64,000 bases of DNA from Apostichopus japonicus. Taxonomy: Eukaryota; Echinodermata; Holothuroidea; Aspidochirotida; Stichopodidae. This document shows, in pieces, positions 12,386-25,200 of this stretch. Position numbers and translations under genes: made by a program. The stretch spans positions 7,733,501 to 7,797,500 of the forward strand of contig NC_092568.1 of the NCBI RefSeq assembly GCF_037975245.1, given 5' to 3'. How positions within the stretch are numbered: the first letter of the stretch is position 1; each line of letters opens with the position of its first letter. The notes beneath the pieces were generated by a model. The model was not told the origin of the DNA and searched no databases. It saw nothing but the letters and a program-made list of their open reading frames with translations.

Positions 12386-13249
12386 CTTGGGTAGTAGTTG
12401 TCGGATCTTCAATTCGCGATTAATGAATGTCTTGAATGATTCCCAGTTCTTGGTTTTATCCGATCATGTAAAACCAGTATCGTTGATGTCACATTATTGA
12501 CGATTGTGGTCGGGAAGGCGTGGCTTGCTTTTTTTTACGACTGATTGCAGCATAAAGTTAACTCATCGGTTTTGTAGCTAGCTGATGGCGTTATTTTTTT
12601 ATTTATTTATTTATTTTTTTTTCTATATGAAGTTTCTAAAAAACATCCAGAATCAAAGCGACTGTAAGGTTGAAAGTTCGCAGAACGGCAATACTTTACT
12701 GATATGTTGTTTATATGTAAAAAGTAAAATTATCTTGTAGATATTTACCAGGACGTTGATCCAGGATTTTTGGTTCCTTGCTTTTTGCAAAGCAAGGAAC
12801 CTATGCGTTCAACTTGGCGTGTGTGTGCGTGGGTGTGTGTGTGCGTTAGCAATTACCCTCAACCGCGGACGAAAATGTGAATACACACCCGTCAATCGCG
12901 GACGCCTCGGGAAACGCGGACGGTCCCCGATTGTTATTACAATGGGAACAGTATATTTTGGACCTAATAGTGGCGCTATTTAATTATTTCGTGCCTGTAA
13001 TGCTGGTCCACGATTGAACCGTACAGCGTATGTTGCAGTGTATCCAGTGTGTATGTTATGTCTGTCAATAGTACATTGTGTATCAACAGCGCCCTCATAC
13101 ACTTCCACAGTATGTTGGTCCAAGCAAGCTGCGTGTTTGCGCGCGTTTTTGTTACAAGCAAAGATTGTATGTTACAAGTTACGTACCCGTTCCGTGCACT
13201 GCACTACACAAGTTACGAGTCTATAGACGCTTGCCTCATCAGTTATTCG
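12386..13249. other. Intergenic region with hairpin repeat; possible upstream exon of the SET gene
   Basis: This region separates the divergent lectin and SET genes. It contains an A/T tract (12595-12622), a perfect 13-bp-stem hairpin at 12772-12801 that opens a dispersed repeat, and a less AT-rich segment at 12990-13249. That segment ends at a good donor (CGGTGAGTAA, cut after 13249) and could be a 5' untranslated exon of the SET gene. The exon proposal is weak and needs transcripts. Confidence 0.35.
12772..12801. repeat. Perfect hairpin at the edge of a dispersed repeat
   Basis: GGTTCCTTGCTTT and its exact complement AAAGCAAGGAACC flank a 4-base loop. A related GCAAGGAACC box occurs at about 31311 at the end of the repeat at 29680-31340, followed here and preceded there by similar GT-rich text. 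This suggests the hairpin marks one end of the same dispersed family. Confidence 0.6.
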
Positions 13250-13680
13250 GTGAGTAATGAACAGAATGTTTTTTTTTTCTGAGTGTCTCGGTTTGATATG
13301 ATTCCGATGTGCAGCACTGTCAGCCGAAAATAACAGTGCTACCTAACTCTAATTGTAAGAACTTAGTATTTTAAGTTTCATTGAAGGCTAGGCCTAGTAA
13401 TAGTATTACTATTAGTACTATTACTACTTCCGTGGCCGGCCTCTATCAGTATCACTGTTAGGCATAGTCTAACTCTAGTCTAATTGAGGCTATCATTGAT
13501 TGACTATTCTTGGCCGAGGCTTTAGGCCTCGAATTTCAAATATATCAAGTAGGACTTTCTAAATGCGATTAGAAAAGATAAGACTGAAGAAGCTAGGTGT
13601 AGGCCTAGTATTTTTCAGCAAGTTGAATTCATAGTGTAGTTTGTTTCACTCGTTTCTTTATCAAATAATTACATGGCTAC

Positions 13681-16600
13681 AGTACAGTAGGTCTAAACTA
13701 GCCTAGCACTGAACCCTTCTGTGGGTTCACCTCTCTATGTTCTGTGTTCCTATGGTACATTAATGGATGTGTATCTCCCCTATTAGATAATCAATCTTTT
13801 AATTGGTGGAATGTGTAGAGGAATGCTTAACTATTCAATGCCAAATGGTAATTAAGTTGTATTTATCTGCTCTCTATCACATAATTACAAAGGATACAGT
13901 ACAGTAACTTGTATAAGTCTAAACTTGCACAATTTTCCTTTCTGTTGGTTCACCTCTCTGTGTACTGTGTTGCTATAGTAATGTATTGGAGATATATGTC
14001 CTAGTTTATGGTAATTGTTAAGTCATTTTCACCTGTCTCATTAAATAATTACATGGGCTATAGTACAGTAGGTCTAAACAAGCACAATTTTCCCTCCTGA
14101 TGGTTCACCTCTGTTTGCTGTTTTCCTACGATACTGTATGGAAGATATGTCCCCTATTAGATAGTCAATCTTTACTATGTTGATATTCATAGGAATGACC
14201 AACTATTTTATGTTAAATGTTTAAGTTATATTCAACTGTCTCATTATTAAATAATTGCATGGCATTAATACAGTAGGTTTAAAAGGCTAGCACAGTTTTC
14301 CCAACTGCTGGTTCACTTCTGTGTGTGCCTGTGATGATATTTTACACTAAATGGCAATTCATATTCATCTGTTAAATTATCAAATAATTGCATTTCTACA
14401 GTAGATGTAAACTAGAACTGCTTCCTGTGTGTTCAGTGCCTGTGATGCTGTATTGTAGATATATGTCCCCTATCAGATAGTCAATCTTTTACTGTGTTGA
14501 CGTTTCATAGGAATGTGTAACTTATTTACGCTAAATGGTAAGTAATATTCATCTGTTTCATTAGCAAATAATAACATGGGATACAGTACAGTAGGTCTAA
14601 ACTAGCACAGTTTTCCCTTTTGCTGTTTCACCTCTCTGTGTGTTGTGTTGCTATGGTACATTATTGTAAATATATGTCCCCTATTAGATAGTCAATCTTT
14701 CACTTTGTGGAATGTTTACAGGAATGCTTAACTATTTTATGTTAAATGGTAAGTCAATTAATCTGTTTCATTAGCAAATAAAAACATGGAATAGTACAGT
14801 AGGTCTAAACTAGCACAGTTTTCCCTTTTGCTGCTTCACCTCTCTGTGTGTTGTGTTGCTATGGTACATTATTATAGATATATGTCCCCTATTAGATAGT
14901 CAATCTTTCACTTTGTGGAATGTTTACAGGAATGCTTAACTATTTTATGTTAAATGGTTAGTCAATTAATCTGTTTCAATATCAAATAATTACATGGGAT
15001 ACAGTACAGTAGGTCTAAACTAGCACAGTTTTCCCTTTTGCTGTTTCACCTCTCTGTGTGTTGTGTTGCTATGGTACATTATTGTAGATATATGTCCCCT
15101 ATTAGATAGTCAATCTTTCACTTTGTGGAATGTTTACAGGAATGCTTAACTATTTTATGTTAAATGGTAAGTCAATTAATCTGTTTCATTAGCAAATAAT
15201 TACCTGGGATACAGTACAGTAAGTCTAAACTAGCACAGTTTTCCCTTTTGCTGTTTCATCTCTCTGTGTGTTGTGTTGCTATGGTACATTATTATAGATA
15301 TATGTCCCCTATTAGATAGTCAATCTTTCACTTTGTGGAATGTTTACAGGAATGCTTAACTATTTTATGTTAAATGGTTAGTCAATTAATCTGTTTCAAT
15401 ATCAAATAATTACCTGGGATACAGTACAGTAAGTCTAAACTAGCACAGTTTTCCCTTTTGCTGTTTCACCTCTCTGTGTGTTGTGTTGCTATGGTACATT
15501 ATTATAGATATATGTCCCCTATTAGATAGTCAATCTTTCACTTTGTGGAATGTTTACAGGAATGCTTAACTATTTTATGTTAAATGGTTAGTCAATTAAT
15601 CTGTTTCAATATCAAATAATTACATGGGATACAGTACAGTAGGTCTAAACTAGCACAGTTTTCCCTTTTGCTGTTTCACCTCTCTGTGTGTTGTGTTGCT
15701 ATGGTACATTATTGTAGATATATGTCCCCTATTAGATAGTCAATCTTTCACTTTGTGGAATGTTTACAGGAATGCTTAACTATTTTATGTTAAATGGTAA
15801 GTCAATTAATCTGTTTCATTAGCAAATAATTACCTGGGATACAGTACAGTAAGTCTAAACTAGCACAGTTTTCCCTTTTGCTGTTTCACCTCTCTGTGTG
15901 TTGTGTTGCTATGGTACATTATTATAGATATATGTCCCCTATTAGATAGTCAATCTTTCACTTTGTGGAATGTTTACAGGAATACTTAACTATTTTATGT
16001 TAAATGGTTAGTCAATTAATCTGTTTCAATATCAAATAATTACCTGGGATACAGTGCAGTAGGTCTAAACTAGCACAGTTTTCCCTTTTGCTGTTTCACC
16101 TCTCTGTGTGTTGTGTTGCTATGGTACATTATTGTAGATATATGTCCCCTATTAGATAGTCAATCTTTCACTTTGTGGAATGTTTACAGGAATGCTTAAC
16201 TATTTTATGTTAAATGGTAAGTCAATTAATCTGTTTCATTAGCAAATAATTACCTGGGATACAGTGCAGTAGGTCTAAACTAGCACAGTTTTCCCTTTGC
16301 TGTTTCACCTCTCTGTGTGTTGTGTTGCTATGGTACATTATTATAGATATATGTCCCCTATTAGATAGTCAATCTTTCACTTTGTGGAATGTTTACAGGA
16401 ATGCTTAACTATTTTATGTTAAATGGTTAGTCAATTAATCTGTTTCAATATCAAATAATTACATGGGATACAGTACAGTAGGTCTAAACTAGCACAGTTT
16501 TCCCTTTTGCTGTTTCACCTCTCTGTGTGTTGTGTTGCTATGGTACATTATTGTAGATATATGTCCCCTATTAGATAGTCAATCTTTCACTTTGTGGAAT

Positions 16601-17990
16601 GTTTACAGGAATGCTTAACTATTTTATGTTAAATGGTTAGTCAATTAATCTGTTTCAATATCAAATAATTACCTGGGATACAGTACAGTAAGTCTAAACT
16701 AGCACAGTTTTCCCTTTTGCTGTTTCACCTCTCTGTGTGTTGTGTTGCTATGGTACATTATTGTAGATATATGTCCCCTATTAGATAGTCAATCTTTCAC
16801 TTTGTGGAATGTTTACAGGAATGCTTAACTATTTTATGTTAAATGGTTAGTCAATTAATCTGTTTCATTAGCAAATAATTACCTGGGATACAGTGCAGTA
16901 GGTCTAAACTAGCACAGTTTTCCCTTTTGCTGTTTCACCTCTCTGTGTGTTGTGTTGCTATGGTACATTATTGTAGATATATGTCCCCTATTAGATAGTC
17001 AATCTTTCACTTTGTGGAATGTTTACAGGAATGCTTAACTATTTTATGTTAAATGGTTAGTCAATTAATCTGTTTCAATATCAAATAATTACATGGGATA
17101 CAGTGCAGTAGGTCTAAACTAGCACAGTTTTCCCTTTTGCTGTTTCACCTCTCTGTGTGTTGTGTTGCTATGGTACATTATTGTAGATATATGTCCCCTA
17201 TTAGATAGTCAATCTTTCACTTTGTGGAATGTTTACAGGAATGCTTAACTATTTTATGTTAAATGGTTAGTCAATTAATCTGTTTCAATATCAAATAATT
17301 ACATGGGATACAGTGCAGTAGGTCTAAACTAGCACAGTTTTCCCTTTTGCTGTTTCACCTCTCTGTGTGTTGTGTTGCTATGGTACATTATTGTAGATAT
17401 ATGTCCCCTATTAGATAGTCAATCTTTCACTTTGTGGAATGTTTACAGGAATGCTTAACTATTTTATGTTTAATGGTAAGTCAATTAATCTGTTTCATTA
17501 GCAAATAATTACCTGGGATACAGTACAGTAAGTCTAAACTAGCACAGTTTTCCCTTTTGCTGTTTCACCTCTCTGTGTGTTGTGTTGCTATGGTACATTA
17601 TTATAGATATATGTCCCCTATTAGATAGTCAATCTTTCACTTTGTGGAATGTTTACAGGAATGCTTAACTATTTTATGTTAAATGGTAAGTCAATTAATC
17701 TGTTTCATTAGCAAATAATTACATGGGATACAGTGCAGTAAGTCTAAACTAGCACAGTTTTCCCTTTTGCTGTTTCACCTCTCTGTGTGTTGTGTTGCTA
17801 TGGTACATTATTGTAGATATATGTCCCCTATTAGATAGTCAATCTTGACAGTGTTGATGTTTCATTGGAAATTGGAACACTTAACTATTGTATTTTAAAT
17901 GTTTAAGCTATATTCACCTTTTCATTATGTAATAATTTCATGGCTACACTACAGTACATAGGTCTAAACTAGGAATGTTTTCCCATCTGC
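13681..17990. repeat. 210-bp satellite array, about 20 copies
   Basis: The marker box GTCTAAACTAGCACAGTTTT recurs every 210 bp from about 14595 to 17755. The core copies are nearly identical; degenerate copies lie at the left edge (13681-14580) and one at the right edge (about 17860-17990). Two variant classes (CATTAGCAAATAA versus CAATATCAAATAA) recur mainly as a three-unit pattern, a 630-bp higher-order period. The array lies upstream of the SET-gene coding exons, probably in a 5' intron or the promoter region. No open frame is maintained through it. Confidence 0.97.
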
Positions 17991-18786
17991 TGCATGAACT
18001 TTCTGTGTGATGTGTGCCTTTGGTATGTGTATGTTCAAACTAACACAGTTCACTGATTTTGCTGGTTAATACCACTCTCAACCGCTGGTTCAAGAATACA
18101 TTTCTACTGTACTGACAGTGTTCATATAACAGTGTTCATGTATTCATAGGAATAAAGATGTATTGTCAGTTATATTTTAGACAGCTCTAGGTCATTTCAC
18201 CACCATGTCAGATGAATAAAGTAATCACAAAAAGTATTATAATAAGCGAGATAACTGACATTGTCATAGTAAAGCAAACTACGTAGTTACCTGTATTAAA
18301 ACATTCAATTCAAGAACCTATTCATTCACCTTTAAGCATTATACATGTCACTTTGCAATGAGTAAAAAATACCTTTAATTTTCTGAAATACAGATTTGTA
18401 CCCAGCAGTAGGTCTTTGGTCAGATGGATAGTAACAAGCACCTGTAGTTAGCATATTAAAGTCCTATACAGTGAGAACACTATCACACATTGAGTATTGA
18501 CACTTAATATACAGCCAAAATGGAAAGTGCTGGGGTTGTCATGTAAAATGATTTTACCCTTCAGATTGCTTGTTCCCTTTATAGACAAATGGTAAATTTG
18601 TAATGACTAAAATTCAATGGATGTGTATTTGCATAGAACAATACTGCATGGCAAGCTTAATTTAGCAATGATGTTTCTATTCAGATAATATTAGTATTAA
18701 CATGAATTGGACCTAATAGTAGTACAGTTTGACTAGATTTTGTTTGAGTTTTCCATTTCTTCTTCTTTTTCTCTGCAATGCAAGGA

Positions 18787-18901
18787 ATGAAATGTGCTGG
18801 TGAATGGACATTGTACATCAGTTTAGCCGCCTTACTCATCAGTCTGATAATCATCATAGTCTACTTGATGATAATATACATTGAAGTTGCCATCAAACCT
18901 G
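18787..18901 (+). other. Possible alternative first coding exon with a membrane segment
   Basis: An ATG at 18787 opens MKCAGEWTLYISLAALL followed by a strongly hydrophobic Ile/Leu-rich run. The frame stays open for 38 codons to a strong donor (CTGGTAAGAA, cut after 18901) in phase 1. Spliced to the SET exon at 19826 the frame continues correctly (..IKPGRGVFAK). Spliced to the exon at 19250 it meets a stop two codons later. It could therefore be an alternative, membrane-anchored start of the SET protein, an upstream open frame, or chance. Confidence 0.3.
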
Positions 18902-19262
18902 GTAAGAAAATAGTATCCCATCACTTGTGTACACTTGTGTTTGTATAAGTAGGAAGGAAATTTATTTAGGGATGATGCTGAAACTACCTCCGAAAGTTTG
19001 ATTTCTCTAGTTTTTTTTTTTATTAAGTAACAGTAATATCCAAGTATATTGTTAACTTTCCCCACTTCTATCATCATTTTATCATCATGTTCTGCAGTGA
19101 GTGTTTGAATGAGCTACCATTTTCTACAGGAAAAGAAGAAATATGGATTACCTTTAAACTACTGTACCTCAATCTAATCTAAAATACATTATGACTTCTG
19201 TGAAAAGTAAATTTGAAAATGCTGCAATTAAATGAATTATTTTTTTCAGGTTGACACACAAA

Positions 19263-22200
19263 ATGAGGAGGAAAAGAAGAGAGAAACCAGAAGATGTTGC
19301 CATTTCCATGGTTAAACGAAAAACTGATAGAGATGGATTTTATGTAAAAGAAATACCACAAAAAGGTATCAAATTCAGTTTTATACTTCTTGTGCTGTAA
19401 TAAAGTAAGAATACCTTGACAGAAGTACCCACAAGTTTGTGTAGTGACATATTCACATTTAACATAGGACTATTTAGCAATGGCATAAATAGTGAGTGAA
19501 AACAACAGGAGAGTGACAATGAACCTAAGTGAAGAATGGGGCGAGGAGGGGAAAGGATCATTGGAGAATTAAGGAAAAGATGTTCTTCTTGGATGTTCAA
19601 GTAGTATGGATGTGGTGTGAAGGCATATTATTGCACACCCTTTCGACTGAGGCACAGAATGAGTGGCTATTAAAATTTACAGCTGCGTTTTGAAATTGTG
19701 TGGTTTTGAAACTCTTTCCCAATTTGGGTTCATTTTGTTGAATGTTGGGAAGGTGCAGCTAGTGATCTTGATAGAATGAGCAGTGAACTTTGTAAAAATA
19801 ACTTGGATTTTCTTCTCTGTTCTAGGCAGAGGAGTGTTTGCGAAGGTCAAATTTACCAAAGGAGAGTTTCTACTGCAGTATGCTGGGTCACTTCTGTCAG
19901 TTAATGAAGGAGATAAGCTTGAAGAGGAAGAAGGGTCATCAGGCTTTAGATTTTTCATTTCATGTAAAGGAAAGGAGTTCTGGTGAGTTGAATACCAAAT
20001 GATTCTTTTGTGAGAACATGTACTATTCTACTCTTTAACAAATTGTTAAATTGTCTGCCTGAGTGCAAATGTAAAGGAGTTCGCCAATTCATCTTGAACA
20101 GCGTGCTATATATTTGAAACACTGTTTGCATGCAAAATTGTTTGCTGCATACTTCTAGTACTACAGTCGAGTCAACATGGTCAAATACAGAAATAATAGC
20201 ACTAAACATATGTAATTTGTGGTTTAAACAGTTCAAATATGGGTAAATAATTCACATGCATAAGCCTGAAGACATATTAGCTGTTCCATATTTATACAGT
20301 AGTCAAAGCAATGAAACCCAAACTCCAATCTCTGAAGTAAATTGTAATCCTGAAATTGTTGAGTTTTCATTAACGTTTTACATTTGTGTCTGTAGTAAGT
20401 GACATGTCAACAATCACTCATCTTCTAATCAAACTATTAATCCTTAAAGTGACAGGATTAATCAAGAGTAGACTTGATGATATTTCATAATATGGACCTT
20501 ATTTTCTTAAATAGTATTGATGCAACAGAAGAAAGAGAGACAGGGCCTATATTGGGACGGTTGGTAAACCACGGAGAGAAAAATGAAGTAAACGTGAAGC
20601 CATCTATTCTTGATTTTGAAGGCACACCAGTAATATGCCTTTTTGCCCTCACTGACATAGCAGAAGGTGAGGAGCTGCTATACGATTACGGTGTGTCTAA
20701 TCTACCCTGGAAGCAGCAAGCTAAGGTAAAAATTGAGGTTATACCATAAGGAAGACTTCTGTTACTGGGAATCATGAGAATGAAACAAGTGTTCAACACT
20801 TCACATTGCAACTTTAAATCTAGAATACCTTTGTGAGAAATTCCTTTGCTTTTCTATGAATAAAATGCAACCCAGTATAAGTAGTCTTCTACTTCATGAA
20901 AGTGAATGTTTCAAAACGTTTGCTATTCTTTAATATTCTTGTTGTTGCTTGAAGTAACATATGAAGTTTACTTTCATGTCAGTTTGCTTTGTTTATTGTA
21001 TTCATTAAAATGTTAATTATTATGAAGAAGCTATTCTCAGCTCAACTGTAAGATAGGTAACTTTGTACATAGTTCTCACCAAAGTTATAACTTTGTAGTT
21101 TGCCATAGTATATATGCTATCTGGCTTTGTGTTTAGCACATTCATACAGCAAAGTAGTGGAGCAAATATATGGAACCAATCAACGTTGCAACTCGTCTTT
21201 CACTTTTAATTGAATTTCTAGGATATTCAAAGACATCTCATTTAGTTGCATCACTTTGAGAATAATCTATAATATTTGCTGTGTATGTATGCTGAATGTG
21301 TCAATATAATATAAAATGTGCTCAGGTAATGTAGACAGACAGTAAAGAAACAACCTACTTGAGTTTTGTTTCTTAAGTTATTGACTTTATTCATCAGCAT
21401 TAAGTAGTTCTGACTGATTTATCAACTCAGACAATAATTCAGTCAGGTGAAACTCTGTTGAAACTATGATCATCACCGAACGAACTCACATTACTCAGAC
21501 TTAAGGATGTATTCTAACTTTGCTGAATATTACAGGCACATAATGAAAATGGATCAACATCATCTGTGGCAACGGGGATATCAGCATCTCTCAAAAAGGA
21601 TATTTTGTCATCGCTGGAAAAGAGAGTTTCAGATCAACACTCTGAGTTAATTTCGTCAGTCATAGACACAGAAGACTCACCAGAGAGCAATGCATTAACC
21701 AGTGACCCCACACCAATGACTGAGAGTGAACAAAATGAGAAGGAATCATCATCTCCCACAAAGATATCAGCTGAAGGACTTGAAACATTTTCGTTGGTGA
21801 TGGACACTAAAGAACCCTCATATGGCGATGTCTCAACTAGTGACTCACAACCCATGAATGCTAATGAACAAAACGAAGAGAGATCATCATCTCAGGAAAA
21901 GGACATATCAACTATAGGAACTAAAATAAGTTCATCGGTAATGCACACTGAGGACCCCTCAAACAGCAATGCCTTAAACTCTGACCCACAACCCATGACT
22001 GTTTCGGAACGAAATAAAAAGGGATCATCATCTCCAGACAAGGACATAACAGTTGAAGGACCTGAAATATGTTCATTACTCATGGACCCTGAAGACCCCT
22101 CAGACAGCTCTGCTTTAACATCTGATTCACAACCCATGACTGCTGATGATATGAAGTTTGCACCACAGATTTTGATGAAAGAGACTCCAATGAAGCATAC

Positions 22201-25200
22201 TGAAGTAAGCTCTTTGGTCCTGAACTTGGAAACTGAAAACGTTTTAAAAGATGCATCTCAATTACTCAATGAAAAGAGTCCACTTTCTTTGGAAAAGTAT
22301 ATGTCAGACATAGGATCTGAAATACGTTCCCTGATCATGGACACTGAGGACTCCTTGGAATGCAATGCCTCAACCATTGATTCTCAACTCATGACTCAGG
22401 ACATACCTGCTAAAGGGCCTGAAACATGTTCCTTAGTCATGGACAATGAAGTCTCTGAAAGTGATGCCTCAACCAGTGAGTCAGAATCTGAGTCTTCTCA
22501 TAGTGATGACTATGTGCCTGAATCTGATTATTCTGAGGATGGAGAAAGTTATGTCATACCCTTACCTCGATTCACACAGAGGAGTGGTTGTGTATCTAGC
22601 TCTTCAAGCAGAAAATGTTCATCTCACAATACAAAACAGAACTGTGAAGAAGAAACTGATTGTGTATCCAGCTCATCAGACATTATCAACCAATGCTCTC
22701 AGGAAAAAACCAGTTGTAACTCAGCATCATCAAGCAGATCATGTGGGATTCAGGTGTTGCAAACAAATAATGGTAGAAAAAGGAAATATGATAAGAGTGC
22801 ATATTGCCCATTTTGCCAAACAAGCCAAGCAAAATTGCCTCGACATCTCTCTGAATTTAAGGAACATAAGGATGAGCCAGAAGTTATTCAATGGCTGGCA
22901 ACTAAAGATCCAGAGCTGAAGGCTAAAAGACTTACAAAAATGAGAAATTATGGAAACTTTGTACACAATGCAAAAGTAAGGAAAGAAAACCAAGGAGTTT
23001 TGATTCCAGTTTACCGGCCAAATTTCACGGCAGACCCAGATGATTACTTACCATGCAGTGATTGCTTTGGCTATTATGCCAAAAGTGATCTGTGGAAACA
23101 CCGTTGTCCATTTAGAAAGCATGTAGGCGCACAAAATGCAAAACCAGCAAAGAGGAGGAATTACATTAAAGAAGGGAAAATGATGTTGCCTGAATTTGGC
23201 CTAACCAAGATAACTTCAGAAATCTTTTCGAGTCTTAGATGTGATGAGGAAGGCGTTGCACGTTTCATTAAAGCAGACACGTTAACCAGACAGCTGGCAG
23301 AAAAGCTTGCCTTGAAACTTGGTCATGATAAAGACCAGTATACATATATTAGAACGAAATTAAGAGAAGTTGGCCGCATGGTAGTTGAATACAGACAATT
23401 GACTGGTGAAAGTAATGCATCATTAACCGACTTGATCGATCCAAAGAAGTTTGTAGCTGTTGTAAACGCCACACGCCAGACATCAGGCTTTGATGCTGAT
23501 AGCCACCTTTATGAGACACCAAGTCTAGCACTAAAAATTGGTCACAGCCTGAAGAAGTCTGCAGAAATCTTAAAAGGTGATGCTCTAATGAAAGGTGATT
23601 TTGACCTTGAAAAGCGAAGCAAAGCCTTTATTGAGCTGTATAACATGAAGTGGGAAGAGCTTGTTTCAACGCATGCTTTGAGAACTCTAAATGAGAACAA
23701 GAGAAATGAACCAAAGTACCTCCCAGTCACAAGTGATATTGTCAAACTAACCAAGTACCTCAAAGACAAAGTTGCATGTGGAGTGAATGTACTGAAGAAT
23801 GAGTCAACAAGTAAACCAAATGACGCAAAACATACCTGGAAAGACCTAGCTGAAGTGACCCTCGCCTCCTTGATAGTGTTCAACCGAAAGCGATCAGGTG
23901 AAGTTGCAAAAATGACGACATCAGACCTAACCAAATGCACAAAGGGTGGTAATGGAGTTGCGGTGGAAGGATTATCAAAATTGGAACAGGAGCTATGCAA
24001 AGTACTGTGGCGAGTAGAGATAATCGGAAAGAAAACTAGAACTGTTCCAGTGTTAATGACAAACGAGTTGAAGGAAGCATTGGATCTACTCTACCAGAGA
24101 AGAAGAGAGGCTGGTGTTTTGGAGACAAATCCGTACATTTTTGCAACATTGCACAGTGAAGGTCATATCAGAGGACCTGATGTGATTAGAACACATGCCA
24201 GGAATTGTGGGGCGATCCATCCTGAGTATGTAACATCGACAAGCCTTCGCAAGCACATTGCGACAGTTTGCCAAATAATGAACTTAAAAGACAATGAACT
24301 TGACATCATTGCTCGTTTCATGGGACACGACATTAGGACACACAGAGAATACTACAGATTACCTGATCAGACGTTGCAAGTGGCAAAAGTGTCTAAAGTC
24401 TTGTTCAACATAGAAAATGGCAACCTCCAAAATGTAGTTGGAAAGAGCTTGGATGAAATCCAAATACAGCCTGATGAAGGTGATAATACTTTCTTGTTTT
24501 TAGTTGGAAAAAGCAGCAGACTGTTTTATTATATTAAATTGTGTACTCGAAGTAGTAATGGGAAGAGCGATGATTTGTCCTGTATGTTACAAGAATCCAT
24601 CATTACACCCTTCATTACATTATTCATCAGTACATTAGAGAGGTGTAATTGACCTGAACACATATTTATCTACCTGCATTAATGCTTATCAGGTATCTGT
24701 TAGTTTGTGACTGTAATGTCTAGCCTTGGAACATGAGAACTCGGCGTTCAGTCATTTCAATGATGACCTTTAAACATGATATTGAAACACTTCAGCTTTA
24801 AGCTGCACCTTTGTCTAACGAACAGCCATGGTAGTAAGAACTTCATTAAATTTCTTTTATGAAGTGATCTCACATGCATTGCAAGTAACTGTAAATAATT
24901 TGAACTAAACTTTTTGCCAAACAGTACTAATGATGATGTGCTAATTGGTAACAATTATCCACTTTCCAGAGGTCCCACGTGATGAAGACGTTGAAGATGA
25001 TTACAGTACTATTGCGGTGTCATCCACTGCATCCGATTACACAGACTCCAAGGTCAAAGCAAGTGAAGGTATGCAAATGCTATCAATTGTGAATTTTAAA
25101 GGTTATTACAAGTTGTCTTTTGTAATGTGTGAGAACTTCAATTTGCAACAAGATCATGAAAAAACTTTCACACAATCTTTTATAAATCTTATTATATATA

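Noticed and set aside
13014-13282. Overlapping open frames near the putative SET upstream exon
   Set aside because: No motif and no phase-matched downstream exon; any exon here is more likely untranslated.
22739-24274. Minus-strand open frames opposite the large SET-recombinase exon
   Set aside because: Shadow frames of a strongly supported coding exon; no motifs.
24480-24652. Read-through C-terminus of the large recombinase exon
   Set aside because: A good donor at 24480 and two later phase-matched exons with a SANT-like motif explain the true end better; the read-through tail is low-complexity with no family resemblance.
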